From Methylobacterium cerastii (GTDB taxonomy: Bacteria; Pseudomonadota; Alphaproteobacteria; Rhizobiales; Beijerinckiaceae), in NCBI RefSeq assembly GCF_022179125.1, contig NZ_BPQG01000021.1, forward strand, positions 1 to 47,603: a DNA stretch of 47,603 nucleotides, in the 5' to 3' direction. The notes beneath the pieces are model-generated. The model was not told where the DNA came from and made no database searches. It worked only from the letters and a program-made list of their open reading frames with translations. The position numbers and the translations under genes were made by a program. This document shows, in pieces, positions 27,039 through 35,672 of this stretch; within the stretch, counting starts at the first letter, position 1; each line of letters begins with the position of its first letter.

Positions 27039-28052
27039 ATGACCGCTCAGCTCGACCTCCTGGTGCTCGGCAACGCCATCGTCGACGTCATCGCCCGCAC
27101 AGACGAGGGCTTCCTCGCAGACCAGGGCGTGCCGAAGGGCGCGATGGCGCTGATCGACGAGCCGCGCGCCGAGGCGTTGTTTTCCGCGATGGGCCCGGCG
27201 ACGATCGTGTCGGGCGGGTCGGGCGCCAACACGGCGGTCGGCGCCGCGCTGCTCGGCGCCAAGACCGGCTTCGTCGGCAAGGTCCGCGACGACGAGCTCG
27301 GCCGCCTGTTCAGCCACGACCTGAAGGCGACCGGCGTCGCCTTCGGCGTGCCGGCCGCGACCGACGGCCCCGCCACCGCCCGCTGCTTCGTGCTGGTGAC
27401 GCCGGACGGCGAACGCACGATGAACACCTATCTCGGCGCATGCCAGGGCCTGTCGCCCGCCGACCTCGACGAGGCGGTCGTCGAGAGCGCCCGCGTCGTC
27501 TACCTCGAAGGCTACCTCTGGGACCCGCCGGCCGCCAAGGACGCGTTCCGCAAGGCGGTGTCGATCGCGCACGGTGCCGGCAATGCGGTGGCGCTCACCC
27601 TCTCGGACGCGTTCTGCGTCGGCCGCTACCGCGACGAATTCCTCGGCCTGATCCGAGACGGCAGCGTCGACATCCTGTTCGCCAACATCGGCGAGCTGCA
27701 GAGCCTGTACCAGACCGACGACCCGGACGCGGCGCTCAAGGCCTTGCGCGACGAACGCGACGGCCGCGGCAAGCACCTTCTCGGCCTCGTCACGCGCTCG
27801 TCCGAGGGCGCGATGGTGGTGAAGGGCGGCGAGATCCGCTCGGTCGAGGCGTCGCCGGTGCGCGAGGTCGTGGACACCACCGGCGCCGGCGACCTCTTCG
27901 CCGCCGGCTTCCTGGCCGGGCACGCCCGCGGCCTCGACTACGTCACCGCGGCCCGCCTCGGCGCGCTGGCGGCGGCGGAGGTGATCCAGCACATCGGCGC
28001 CCGGCCGCAGGGCGACCTCGTGGCGCTCGCCAAGGCGCAGGGCCTGATCTGA
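27039..28052 (+). CDS. Adenosine kinase, PfkB family
   Basis: This enzyme transfers phosphate from ATP to adenosine (purine salvage). It belongs to the ribokinase/PfkB fold. The 337-residue protein has the N-terminal LLVLGNAIVDVIARTDEGFL, the GGSGANTAVGAALLGAKTGFVGKVRDDELG sugar-binding block in two stretches, and the anion-hole/catalytic DTTGAGDLFAAGFLAGHARG near residue 285. In alphaproteobacteria this group is annotated as adenosine kinase. The usual NEAE motif is replaced by NIGELQSL, a small oddity. A GAAGGGACGA ribosome site precedes the ATG. It is convergent with the quinone oxidoreductase gene (four-base gap). Confidence 0.9.
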   Translation: MTAQLDLLVLGNAIVDVIARTDEGFLADQGVPKGAMALIDEPRAEALFSAMGPATIVSGGSGANTAVGAALLGAKTGFVGKVRDDELGRLFSHDLKATGVAFGVPAATDGPATARCFVLVTPDGERTMNTYLGACQGLSPADLDEAVVESARVVYLEGYLWDPPAAKDAFRKAVSIAHGAGNAVALTLSDAFCVGRYRDEFLGLIRDGSVDILFANIGELQSLYQTDDPDAALKALRDERDGRGKHLLGLVTRSSEGAMVVKGGEIRSVEASPVREVVDTTGAGDLFAAGFLAGHARGLDYVTAARLGALAAAEVIQHIGARPQGDLVALAKAQGLI

Positions 28053-28056
28053 GGCG

Positions 28057-29031
28057 TCAGGGCCGCAGCAGCACCTTGCCCACCGCCTCGCGGCGGCTGA
28101 GGATGCCGAGGGCCGCGGCGTAGTCTTCGAGGGGGTAGGCGCCGTGCACCCGCGCGGTCAGCCGACCCTCGGCGACCCAGGCCAGCATCTGGCGCTGGTT
28201 CTCGCGGTGCACCTCCGGCTCGCGCTCGGTGAACACGCCCCAGTGGACGCCCATCACGTCGAGCTCCTTCAGCAGCATGATGTTGAGCGGCAGGCGCGGG
28301 ATCTCGCCGGCGGCGAAGCCGACGACGAGGAAGCGCCCGCGCCAGGTCAGCGCGCGGAAGGCCGGCTCCGAGAACGCGTCGCCGACCGCGTCGTAGACCA
28401 CGTCGACGCCCTTGCCCCCGGTCGCCTCCTTGAGGGCGTCACGCAAGGTCGCCGGGTCGTAGACGAGGCCGATCTCGGCCCCGTGCTCGCGCGCGACCGC
28501 GAGCTTGTCCTCCGACGAGGCGCAGGCGATCACCCGGGCGCCGAGCAGCGCCCCGAGTTCCACCGCCGCGAGGCCGACGCCGCCCGAGGCGCCGAGCACC
28601 GCCAGCCATTCGCTCGGCTGGACCTTGGCGCGGTTGCGCAGGGCATGCAGCGAGGTGCCGTAGGTGATCGTCAGGCCCGCCGCCTGCTCGTCGCTCACGC
28701 CGTCGGGCACGGGGATCAGCAGGCGCGCCGGGACGGTCACCCGTTCGCGGCAGGTGCCGTACTTGGCGTGCACGATCACCCGGTCGCCGACCCGCACGCC
28801 CTCCGCGCCGGGGCCGAGCGCCTCGACCACGCCGCAGGCCTCGCCGCCGGGCGAGAACGGCAGCTCCGGCTTCACCTGGTAGCGCCCGGCGATGATCAGC
28901 GTGTCGAAGAAGTTCAGCGCGGCGACCGAGACCCGCACCAGCGCTTCGCCGGGGCCGGGCATGGGATCGGGCAGCGTCTCGATCGACAGGTCGTCAGGTC
29001 CACCGAGCCGGGTGCAGAGGAGAGCCTTCAT
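28057..29031 (-). CDS. NADPH:quinone oxidoreductase, zinc-less MDR
   Basis: This is a 324-residue member of the medium-chain dehydrogenase/reductase family without zinc ligands, similar to QorA-type quinone oxidoreductases. Visible features are LPDPMPGPGEALVRVSVAALNFFD, GGEACGVVEALGPGAEGVRVGDRV, and the NADPH fold LAVLGASGGVGLAAVELGALLGA near residue 145. The C-terminus is YPLEDYAAALGILSRREAVGKVLLRP. The cofactor and substrate are inferred from the family. It is followed upstream by the YbhB gene on the same strand (59-base gap). Confidence 0.93.
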   Translation of the reverse strand: MKALLCTRLGGPDDLSIETLPDPMPGPGEALVRVSVAALNFFDTLIIAGRYQVKPELPFSPGGEACGVVEALGPGAEGVRVGDRVIVHAKYGTCRERVTVPARLLIPVPDGVSDEQAAGLTITYGTSLHALRNRAKVQPSEWLAVLGASGGVGLAAVELGALLGARVIACASSEDKLAVAREHGAEIGLVYDPATLRDALKEATGGKGVDVVYDAVGDAFSEPAFRALTWRGRFLVVGFAAGEIPRLPLNIMLLKELDVMGVHWGVFTEREPEVHRENQRQMLAWVAEGRLTARVHGAYPLEDYAAALGILSRREAVGKVLLRP

Positions 29032-29090
29032 CGCGCGCGTTCCGTTGGCTTGGTCATCCGCCGTCGAACGATCGAGGCCGGCTATGCGCC

Positions 29091-29651
29091 TCAGCGCCGC
29101 TGGTAGGTCCCGGTGAGCGAGCCCCTGGCCAGGACGTGGCCTCGCATTGCATCAATCAGGGCGCCGCGGCCTGGGGAGGGCGACAGGTCGAGGCGACGGT
29201 CGAGGGCGTAGACCTGGAACAGGTAGCGGTGCGCGCCGTGACCGCTCGGCGGGTCCGGCGGCAGCCAACCGTCCTTGAGGAAGCTGTTCTTGCCCAGATC
29301 CACGGGCGCATCCGCGGTCAACGCGCCCTCGGCGAGATCCGACATGGCCGGCGCTAGGTTCCACGCGATCAGATGCACCAGCGGATGCGGCGTCGGGCTG
29401 TCGGCATCCTCCCCCAGGATCACGACGGCGGCCGTGCCGGCGGGAAGGTTGCTCCAGGCGAGCGGCGGCGAGGTTCCGTCGCCGTCCGCGGTGAAACGGG
29501 CCGGCAGAGCCGCGCCGTCGGCGAAGTCTGGGCTCGTCAACGCGATCGTCGCCGGAGCGTCGGGGAATTCGGCGTGAAAGACGGCCTTCTCGAGCCCGGC
29601 CTTGAGGCCGGACAGGGCATGGCCCACGGCGGCGGGTATCTTCTCGAGCAT
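29091..29651 (-). CDS. YbhB/YbcL family (PEBP/RKIP-like) protein
   Basis: This is a 186-residue protein of the phosphatidylethanolamine-binding fold. The signatures are FTADGDGTSPPLAWSNLPAG, VVILGEDADSPTPHPLVHLIAWNLA, PPDPPSGHGAHRYLFQVYALD and the C-terminal ALIDAMRGHVLARGSLTGTYQ. Bacterial members have no settled function. There is no signal peptide (MLEKIPAAVGHALSGLKAGL), so it is likely cytoplasmic. It lies 51 bases after ubiG on the same strand. Confidence 0.92.
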   Translation of the reverse strand: MLEKIPAAVGHALSGLKAGLEKAVFHAEFPDAPATIALTSPDFADGAALPARFTADGDGTSPPLAWSNLPAGTAAVVILGEDADSPTPHPLVHLIAWNLAPAMSDLAEGALTADAPVDLGKNSFLKDGWLPPDPPSGHGAHRYLFQVYALDRRLDLSPSPGRGALIDAMRGHVLARGSLTGTYQRR

Positions 29652-29702
29652 CGCGTCTCCTTCGGGGACCGCCCGGTGGTGGCAGGGTTGGGCAGGGGCG
29701 CC

Positions 29703-30479
29703 CTAAGCCGGCTTCTCGGCCGCCAGCATGTAGTTCACCGCCGTGTCGCGGCCCACCCGCCATCCGTCCGTGAGCGGGTTGTAGACGACGCCCGTCGTGT
29801 CGGTCACGGACAGGTCGCCGCCCCGGAGCGCAGCCGTCAGCTCGGACGGCGTCACGAACTTCTGCCAGTCGTGCGTGCCCTTCGGCAGCCAGCCGAGGAC
29901 GTATTCGGCACCGACGATCGCGAGCGCGAAGGAGCGCATCGTCCGGTTCAGCGTCGCGGCGAAGAGCAGGCCGCCCGGCTTCACCGCCGAGGCCGCGGTG
30001 CGGACGAAGGCCGGCATGTCGGAGACGTGCTCGATCACCTCCATGATCAGCACCACGTCGAAGGTCCGGCCCGCGGCGGCCACCGACTCGATGGTCTCGG
30101 CCCGGTAATCCACGGGCACGCCCTCGGCCTCCGCATGGCGGCGGGCGGCGGCGATGTTCTGCACGGCCGGGTCGAGGCCGGTGACGTCGGCGCCGAGGCG
30201 CGCCAGCGGCTCGGACAGCACGCCGCCGCCGCAGCCGACGTCGACCACCGAGAGGCCGTCCAGCGCGAAGGGCGTCTCAGCCGAGCGCCCGTAATGGCGG
30301 CAGACCGTGTCGCGAATGTAGGCGAGGCGGACGGGATTGAAGCGGTGCAGCACCCGCATCGGCCCGCGCGGGTCCCACCACGTCGCCGCCAGCGCGTCGA
30401 ACCGGGCGATTTCGGCCGGGTTCACCGACCCGGTGCGCGCGTGCGCGGCGCCGCCCGCGGCGGTCTCGTCGATGCTCAT
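29703..30479 (-). CDS. ubiG: Ubiquinone biosynthesis O-methyltransferase UbiG
   Basis: UbiG catalyses both O-methylations of the ubiquinone ring. The 258-residue protein has the conserved start NPAEIARFDALAATWWDPRG, then PMRVLHRFNPVRLAYIRD, SAM motif I VVDVGCGGGVLSEPLARLGA, LDPAVQNI and IMEVIEHVSD, and the C-terminal GVVYNPLTDGWRVGRDTAVNYM, all strongly typical. ATG at 30479 has GGAGAGCGG just upstream. It is divergent from lysC, the usual arrangement in many Hyphomicrobiales. With the polyprenyl synthase and ETF-QO genes it is the third quinone-related gene here. Confidence 0.96.
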   Translation of the reverse strand: MSIDETAAGGAAHARTGSVNPAEIARFDALAATWWDPRGPMRVLHRFNPVRLAYIRDTVCRHYGRSAETPFALDGLSVVDVGCGGGVLSEPLARLGADVTGLDPAVQNIAAARRHAEAEGVPVDYRAETIESVAAAGRTFDVVLIMEVIEHVSDMPAFVRTAASAVKPGGLLFAATLNRTMRSFALAIVGAEYVLGWLPKGTHDWQKFVTPSELTAALRGGDLSVTDTTGVVYNPLTDGWRVGRDTAVNYMLAAEKPA

Positions 30480-30590
30480 CCGCTCTCCTTGAGGGTCCGT
30501 ACCAGGCAGTTGGAAACACGCGCCGGCCCGACCGGTTCGCACGGGCGGCCGAACTTCGCAGCGGAACGCGGCAGCGGAATCGGCGGCGTG

Positions 30591-30619
30591 TTGACAGGTC
30601 CCGACCCCGCTTGTACCCG
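30591..30619 (+). promoter_or_regulatory. Candidate sigma-70 promoter for lysC
   Basis: TTGACA at 30591-30596 is followed after 17 bases by TACCCG at 30614-30619. The -35 box is a perfect consensus and the -10 is weak, as often in GC-rich alphaproteobacteria. It lies about 125 bases before the lysC ATG, leaving a long leader in which I saw no Lys- or Thr-rich peptide. Confidence 0.45.
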
Positions 30620-30744
30620 CCGGACGCCGGTGCGGTACAGCGATCGGCGCGGTCGCTCGGAAATCCCCGCGGGCCGTCCTACACGCCCGGTCCCGATGCG
30701 CCCGGATCGGCCGATCGACGAAGTTTGAGAAACGCGGACGCTCC

Positions 30745-31980
30745 ATGCCCCGTCTGGTGATGAAATTCGGCGGCACCTCGGTCGCCAACGTCGAGCGCAT
30801 CCGCAACGTGGCCGCCCACGTCGCCCGCGAGGTCGCGGCCGGCTACGAGGTCGCGGTCGTGGTATCGGCGATGTCGGGCAAAACCAACGAGCTCGTCGGC
30901 TGGGTCAAGGACGCCGACGGCGACTACGACGCCGCCGAGTACGACGCCGTCGTCGCATCGGGCGAGCAGGTCACCTCCGGCCTGCTGGCGATCGCGCTGC
31001 GCAAGGCCGGCATCGCGGCCCGCTCCTGGCAAGGCTGGCAGATCCCGATCCAGACCTCGGACGCGCACGGCTCGGCCCGCATCGAGGAGATCGACGGCGC
31101 CCGGCTCGACGCCGGCTTCAAGCGCGGCGAGGTGGCGGTGATCGCCGGCTTCCAGGGCATCCATTCCGAGACCGGCCGGATCACGACTTTGGGCCGTGGC
31201 GGGTCGGACACCAGCGCGGTCGCGATCGCCGCCGCGATCGGCGCGGAGCGCTGCGACATCTACACCGACGTGGACGGGGTCTACACCACCGACCCGCGCG
31301 TCGTGCCGAAGGCGAGGCGCATGGAGCGCGTCACGTTCGAGGAGATGCTGGAGATGGCCTCCCTCGGCGCCAAGGTGCTGCAGGTCCGCTCCGTCGAGCT
31401 CGCCATGGTGCACCGGGTGCCGACCACGGTCCGCTCCTCCTTCGATCCGCCGGACGCCGCGCGCCCCGGCACCCTCATCTGCGACGAGGAAACCGACGTG
31501 GAACAGCAGATCATCACCGGGATCGCCTTCGCGCGGGACGAGGCGCAGATCACGCTTCGCCGTGTCAAGGACAGCCCCGGCGTCGCCGCCGCGATCTTCG
31601 GGCCGCTCGCCGACGCCAACATCAACGTCGACATGATCATCCAGACCGTGTCGGGCGACCAGTCCACCACCGACATGACCTTCACCGTGCCGGCGGCCGA
31701 CTACGACCGCGCCCGCACAGTGCTCGATCGGGCGCACGACACGATCGGCTTCGCCCAGATCGAAGGCGCCACCGACGTGGTGAAGGTGTCGGCGATCGGC
31801 GTCGGAATGCGCAGCCATGCCGGCGTCGCGGCCAAGGCGTTCCGGGCGCTCGCCGACAAGGGCATCAACATCCGCGCCATCACCACCTCCGAGATCAAGT
31901 TCTCCGTGCTGATCGACGCGGCCTATACCGAGCTTGCCGTCCGCACGCTCCACTCGCTATACGGCCTGGATCAAGCTTGA
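30745..31980 (+). CDS. lysC: Aspartate kinase
   Basis: LysC phosphorylates aspartate at the head of the Lys/Thr/Met pathway. The 411-residue protein has the kinase signature VMKFGGTSVANVERIRNVAAHV at the N-terminus (shown in part), TTLGRGGSDTSAVAIAAAIGA and DVDGVYTTDPRVVP. Two C-terminal ACT domains follow, ITLRRVKDSPGVAAAIFGPLAD and VKVSAIGVGMRSHAGVAAKAF. ACT domains imply feedback control by lysine and threonine. ptsP follows 85 bases downstream, and the order lysC-ptsP-prfA-prmC is conserved in alphaproteobacteria. An inverted repeat sits in the lysC-ptsP gap. Confidence 0.97.
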   Translation: MPRLVMKFGGTSVANVERIRNVAAHVAREVAAGYEVAVVVSAMSGKTNELVGWVKDADGDYDAAEYDAVVASGEQVTSGLLAIALRKAGIAARSWQGWQIPIQTSDAHGSARIEEIDGARLDAGFKRGEVAVIAGFQGIHSETGRITTLGRGGSDTSAVAIAAAIGAERCDIYTDVDGVYTTDPRVVPKARRMERVTFEEMLEMASLGAKVLQVRSVELAMVHRVPTTVRSSFDPPDAARPGTLICDEETDVEQQIITGIAFARDEAQITLRRVKDSPGVAAAIFGPLADANINVDMIIQTVSGDQSTTDMTFTVPAADYDRARTVLDRAHDTIGFAQIEGATDVVKVSAIGVGMRSHAGVAAKAFRALADKGINIRAITTSEIKFSVLIDAAYTELAVRTLHSLYGLDQA

Positions 31981-32021
31981 GTCTTGCAGGCCCGTCCGAC
32001 GGGTTCGACCTGAGGTTGCCC

Positions 32022-32040
32022 GGCGCCGACGTTCGGCGCC
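32022..32040 (+). other. Hairpin in the lysC-ptsP gap
   Basis: A perfect 8-bp stem GGCGCCGA/TCGGCGCC with a three-base loop lies about 26 bases before the ptsP ATG. No T-run follows. It could be a transcript stabilising or attenuating structure, or a weak terminator of lysC. Confidence 0.4.
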
Positions 32041-32065
32041 GCGCTGACAGGGGATTGACCAGACG

Positions 32066-34330
32066 ATGCCCGCTGCGCCCGGAGGCCCGCGCCTGCTGCT
32101 GCGCCGCCTTCGCGAAGCCATGGCGGAGCCGGTCAGCCCCCAGGCGCGCCTGGACCGCATCGTCGTGGTCATCGCCGCCAACGTCATCGCCGAGGTCTGC
32201 TCGGTCTACGTCCTGCGCGACGACAACACGCTCGAGCTGTTCGCGACGGAAGGCCTCAACCGCGAGGCGGTCCACCTCACGCGGATGCGTGCCGACGAGG
32301 GCCTCGTCGGCCTGATCGCGCAGACGGCCGAGCCGCTTTCGCTCTCCGACGCGCAGACCCACCCGGCCTTCTCCTACCGCCCCGAGACGGGGGAGGAGGC
32401 GTATCACGCCTTCCTCGGCGTGCCGTTGCTGAGGGCCGGCAACACGCTCGGCGTGCTCACCGTCCAGAACAAGACCTACCGCGTCTATTCCGACGAGGAG
32501 ATCGAGGCGCTCCAGACCACCGCCATGGTGCTCTCGGAGATGATCGCGTCCGGCGAGCTGCAGGGGCTGGCGCCCGACGCCGGCACCGCCGCGCGCCGCG
32601 CGGTCAGCGCCCGCGGCGTGGTGCTCGCCGACGGCATCGGCCTCGGCCACGTCGTGCTGCACGAGCCGCGTATCGTCGTGAAGACACTGATCGCCGAGAA
32701 CGTCGAGGCCGAGATCACCCGGCTCGAAGCCGCGATCGAGGCGGTGCGCTCGGCGATCGACGCCCTGGTCGAGCGCGGCGACAAGATCGGCACCGGCGAA
32801 TCGCGAGAAGTGCTGGAGACGGTGCGCATGTTCGCCCACGACAAGGGCTGGCTGCGCCGGATGCGCGAGGCGGTGGTCTCCGGCCTCACCGCGGAGGCCG
32901 CGGTCGAGCGGGTCCAGTCGGACAACCGCGCGCGGATGATGCGCCAGAGCGACCCGTACCTGCGCGACCGCCTGCACGACCTCGACGACCTCGCCAACCG
33001 CCTGCTGCGCCGCCTCACCGGCCAGGAGGGCGCGGGCTCAGGCGCGTTCCTGCCCGACAACGCCATCCTGGTCGCCCGCTCGATGGGGCCGGCGGCGCTC
33101 CTCGACTACGACCCGTCTCGGTTGCGCGGCGTGGTGCTGGAGGAGGGCGGCCCGACCAGCCATATCGCGATCGTCGCGCGGGCTTTGGGCATCCCCGCCG
33201 TCGGCGAGGTCGAGAACGCGACGGCGCTCTGCGATTCCGGCGATGCGATCATCGTCGACGGCGTCTCGGGCGAGGTCCAGGTCCGCCCCGGACCCGAGAT
33301 CGAGGCGGCCTATGCCGAGATGGTGCGCCTGCGCGCCAAGCGGCAGGAACAATATCGGGCGCTGCGCGACGTGCCCGCGATCACCCGCGACGGCATCCGC
33401 ATCGGGCTCCACCTCAACGCCGGCCTCCTCGTCGACCTCGGGCACCTGAACGAAACCGGCGCCGAGGGCATCGGCCTGTTCCGCACCGAGCTGCAGTTCA
33501 TGGTGGCGCAGCGGATGCCGTCGGCGGCCGAGCAGCAGGCGCTCTACGAGGCGGTGTTTTCCGCCACCGGCGACCGGCCGGTGACGATCCGGACGCTCGA
33601 CATCGGCGGCGACAAGATCCTGCCGTACATGCCCAAGCTCGAGGAGGAGAACCCGGCGCTCGGCTGGCGCGCGATCCGCATCGGCCTCGACCGGCCGGCG
33701 CTGCTGCGGGTCCAGCTGCGGGCGCTGCTGCGGGCGGCGGCCGGGCGGCCGCTCAAGATCATGTTCCCGATGGTGGCCACCGTCGACGAGTTCGTGCGGG
33801 CCAAGGCCATCGTCGATCGCGAGAAGGCGCACCTGCGCCGCCACGGCCATCCGCTTCCGAGCGATTGCCGCCTCGGCGCCATGGTCGAGGTGCCCTCGCT
33901 GCTGTTCCAGATCGACGAGATCGCGAAGGTCGCCGACTTCCTGTCGGTCGGCTCGAACGACCTGATGCAGTTCCTGTTCGCGGTCGATCGCGAGAACCGC
34001 CGGGTCGCCGACCGGTTCGATCCGCTCTGCGCCGCCGCGATCCGCGCCTTCCGGCTGATCGCCGAGCGCGCCGACGCGGCCGGGTGCCCGGTGACGGTGT
34101 GCGGCGAGATCGGCGGCCGTCCGCTCGAAGCGATGGCGCTGATCGGGATGGGGTTCCGCAACCTCTCGATGTCGCCGGCCTCGATCGGCCCGATCAAGGC
34201 GATGGTGCTGAGCCTCGACGCGCGGGCGATCGCCGACGTGATCGACGCCGAGATGGCCCGCTCTCACGACGGCGCCTCGCTCCGCCCGGCGCTCGCCGCC
34301 TTCGCCAAGGCCCACGGCATCCCGGTCTGA
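32066..34330 (+). CDS. ptsP: PTS-Ntr phosphoenolpyruvate phosphotransferase PtsP
   Basis: PtsP (enzyme I-Ntr) is the first phosphocarrier of the nitrogen-related PTS and links PEP and amino-acid status to regulation. The 754-residue protein has an N-terminal GAF domain (about 20-170, VIAEVCSVYVLRDDNTLELFATEG; GVPLLRAGNTLGVLTVQNK). An enzyme I domain follows, with the phospho-His in EEGGPTSHIAIVARALGIPAVG, the PEP-binding barrel (GIGLFRTELQFM, TLDIGGDKILPYMP, EVPSLLFQIDEIA, VGSNDLMQFLFAVDR), and VCGEIGGRP. All key parts are present. Frequent aligned partners (ptsO, ptsN) are not in the window. prfA follows 60 bases later on the same strand. Confidence 0.96.
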   Translation: MPAAPGGPRLLLRRLREAMAEPVSPQARLDRIVVVIAANVIAEVCSVYVLRDDNTLELFATEGLNREAVHLTRMRADEGLVGLIAQTAEPLSLSDAQTHPAFSYRPETGEEAYHAFLGVPLLRAGNTLGVLTVQNKTYRVYSDEEIEALQTTAMVLSEMIASGELQGLAPDAGTAARRAVSARGVVLADGIGLGHVVLHEPRIVVKTLIAENVEAEITRLEAAIEAVRSAIDALVERGDKIGTGESREVLETVRMFAHDKGWLRRMREAVVSGLTAEAAVERVQSDNRARMMRQSDPYLRDRLHDLDDLANRLLRRLTGQEGAGSGAFLPDNAILVARSMGPAALLDYDPSRLRGVVLEEGGPTSHIAIVARALGIPAVGEVENATALCDSGDAIIVDGVSGEVQVRPGPEIEAAYAEMVRLRAKRQEQYRALRDVPAITRDGIRIGLHLNAGLLVDLGHLNETGAEGIGLFRTELQFMVAQRMPSAAEQQALYEAVFSATGDRPVTIRTLDIGGDKILPYMPKLEEENPALGWRAIRIGLDRPALLRVQLRALLRAAAGRPLKIMFPMVATVDEFVRAKAIVDREKAHLRRHGHPLPSDCRLGAMVEVPSLLFQIDEIAKVADFLSVGSNDLMQFLFAVDRENRRVADRFDPLCAAAIRAFRLIAERADAAGCPVTVCGEIGGRPLEAMALIGMGFRNLSMSPASIGPIKAMVLSLDARAIADVIDAEMARSHDGASLRPALAAFAKAHGIPV

Positions 34331-34390
34331 GCGCACTGCGCGTCAAAACCGATCTCGTTTCCGTCAGCGTCCCAGAGTAGACCCCGGTCG

Positions 34391-35476
34391 ATGATTCCCT
34401 TTCCCCCCGACCGCCTCGACGCCATCCTCGTGCGCCACGACATCGTCACCGGCACCCTCGCGGCTGGCGACGGAAGCTCGGAGAGCATCGTCCAGCTCTC
34501 CCGCGAGCTGTCGGACCTCGATCCCGTCGTCGCCGGCATCCATGCCTACCGTGCCGCCGCCGCCAACCTCGCCGAGGTCGAAGCGCTGATCGACGAGCCC
34601 GGCGGCGACCCGGAGATGCGCGCGCTGGCCGCCGCCGAGAAGCCCGACGCCGAGGACGCGCTGATCAAGGCGCATCGCGATCTGCAGCTGATGCTGCTGC
34701 CGAAGGATGCGGCCGACGAGAAGAGTGCGATCCTCGAAATCCGGGCCGGCACCGGCGGCGACGAGGCGGCGCTTTTCGCCGGCGACCTGTTCCGGATGTA
34801 CGCGAAGTACGCCGACACCAAGGGCTGGAAGGTCGAGGTGATCTCCGAGAGCGAGGGCACGGTCGGCGGCTACCGCGAGGTCGTGGCGGAGGTGAAGGGG
34901 CGTGGCGTGTTCGCTCGCCTGAAGTTCGAGAGCGGCGCCCACCGCGTCCAGCGCGTGCCCGACACCGAGGCGCAGGGGCGGATCCACACCTCCGCCGCCA
35001 CCGTGGCGGTGCTGCCCGAGGCCGAGGAGGTGGACATCGTCGTCAACGATTCCGACCTGAAGATCGACACCATGCGCTCGCAGGGCGCCGGCGGTCAGCA
35101 CGTGAACAAGACCGAATCGGCGATCCGCATCACCCACCTGCCGTCGGGGATCGTGATCTTCGTGCAGGAGGAGCGCTCCCAGCACAAGAACCGCGCCCGC
35201 GCGATGTCGCTGCTGCGCGCCAAGCTCTACGACGCCGAGCGTACAGCCAAGGATGCCGTCCGCGCCGCCGACCGCAAGTCGCAGGTCGGCACCGGCGACC
35301 GCTCCGAGCGCATCCGCACCTACAACTTTCCGCAAGGCCGGGTCACCGACCACCGCATCAACCTCACCCTGTACAAGCTGGAGGAGATGCTCGCCGGCAC
35401 CGCGCTGGACGAACTCGTCGACGCCCTGGTCACCGAGCACCAAGCCGAGCTGCTGGCCGCCGAAGGCATGTCGTGA
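34391..35476 (+). CDS. prfA: Peptide chain release factor 1
   Basis: RF1 reads UAG and UAA stop codons and releases the finished peptide. The 361-residue protein has the codon-reading P-x-T tripeptide (PDT at 190-192 in [15 protein letters not shown]) and the catalytic GGQ at 234-236 ([17 protein letters not shown]). It also has [22 protein letters not shown] and [20 protein letters not shown]. Length is normal. The methyltransferase that modifies the GGQ glutamine, PrmC, is encoded downstream, as is usual. Between them sits a palindromic repeat of about 93 bases. Confidence 0.98.
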   Translation: MIPFPPDRLDAILVRHDIVTGTLAAGDGSSESIVQLSRELSDLDPVVAGIHAYRAAAANLAEVEALIDEPGGDPEMRALAAAEKPDAEDALIKAHRDLQLMLLPKDAADEKSAILEIRAGTGGDEAALFAGDLFRMYAKYADTKGWKVEVISESEGTVGGYREVVAEVKGRGVFARLKFESGAHRVQRVPDTEAQGRIHTSAATVAVLPEAEEVDIVVNDSDLKIDTMRSQGAGGQHVNKTESAIRITHLPSGIVIFVQEERSQHKNRARAMSLLRAKLYDAERTAKDAVRAADRKSQVGTGDRSERIRTYNFPQGRVTDHRINLTLYKLEEMLAGTALDELVDALVTEHQAELLAAEGMS

Positions 35477-35510
35477 GCCCGTACCGCGTAAGGCTGGCCG
35501 CAGCGCGGCT

Positions 35511-35603
35511 CCCTCTCCCATGGGGAGAGGGGTGGGGTGAGGGGCGTGACCTCTCCGGACGGCTCTCATCCCTCACCCTGTCCCTCTCCCGCCCGGGAGA
35601 GGG
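35511..35603. repeat. Palindromic intergenic repeat (REP-like)
   Basis: The element consists of two hairpins in mirrored order. The left is CCCTCTCCCA/TGGGGAGAGGG, with one extra G. The right is CCCTCTCCCG CC CGGGAGAGGG at 35582-35603, a perfect 10-bp stem. Between them GGGTGAGGG (35535-35543) pairs with CCCTCACCC (35570-35578). The right half is repeated past glyS at 5-46. This looks like a dispersed REP/REPIN-type mobile sequence inserted between prfA and prmC. Confidence 0.75.
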
Positions 35604-35672
35604 GACCCGCGCCATGCTCGGACAGCGTGCCGCTGTTGCATCCGCTGAATTGCGGGCCTCGGCGAAGCAGCC

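Noticed and set aside
30480-30744. Lysine riboswitch or Thr/Lys leader before lysC
   Set aside because: I see no lysine-riboswitch core helices and no short frame rich in Lys or Thr codons; only a candidate promoter.
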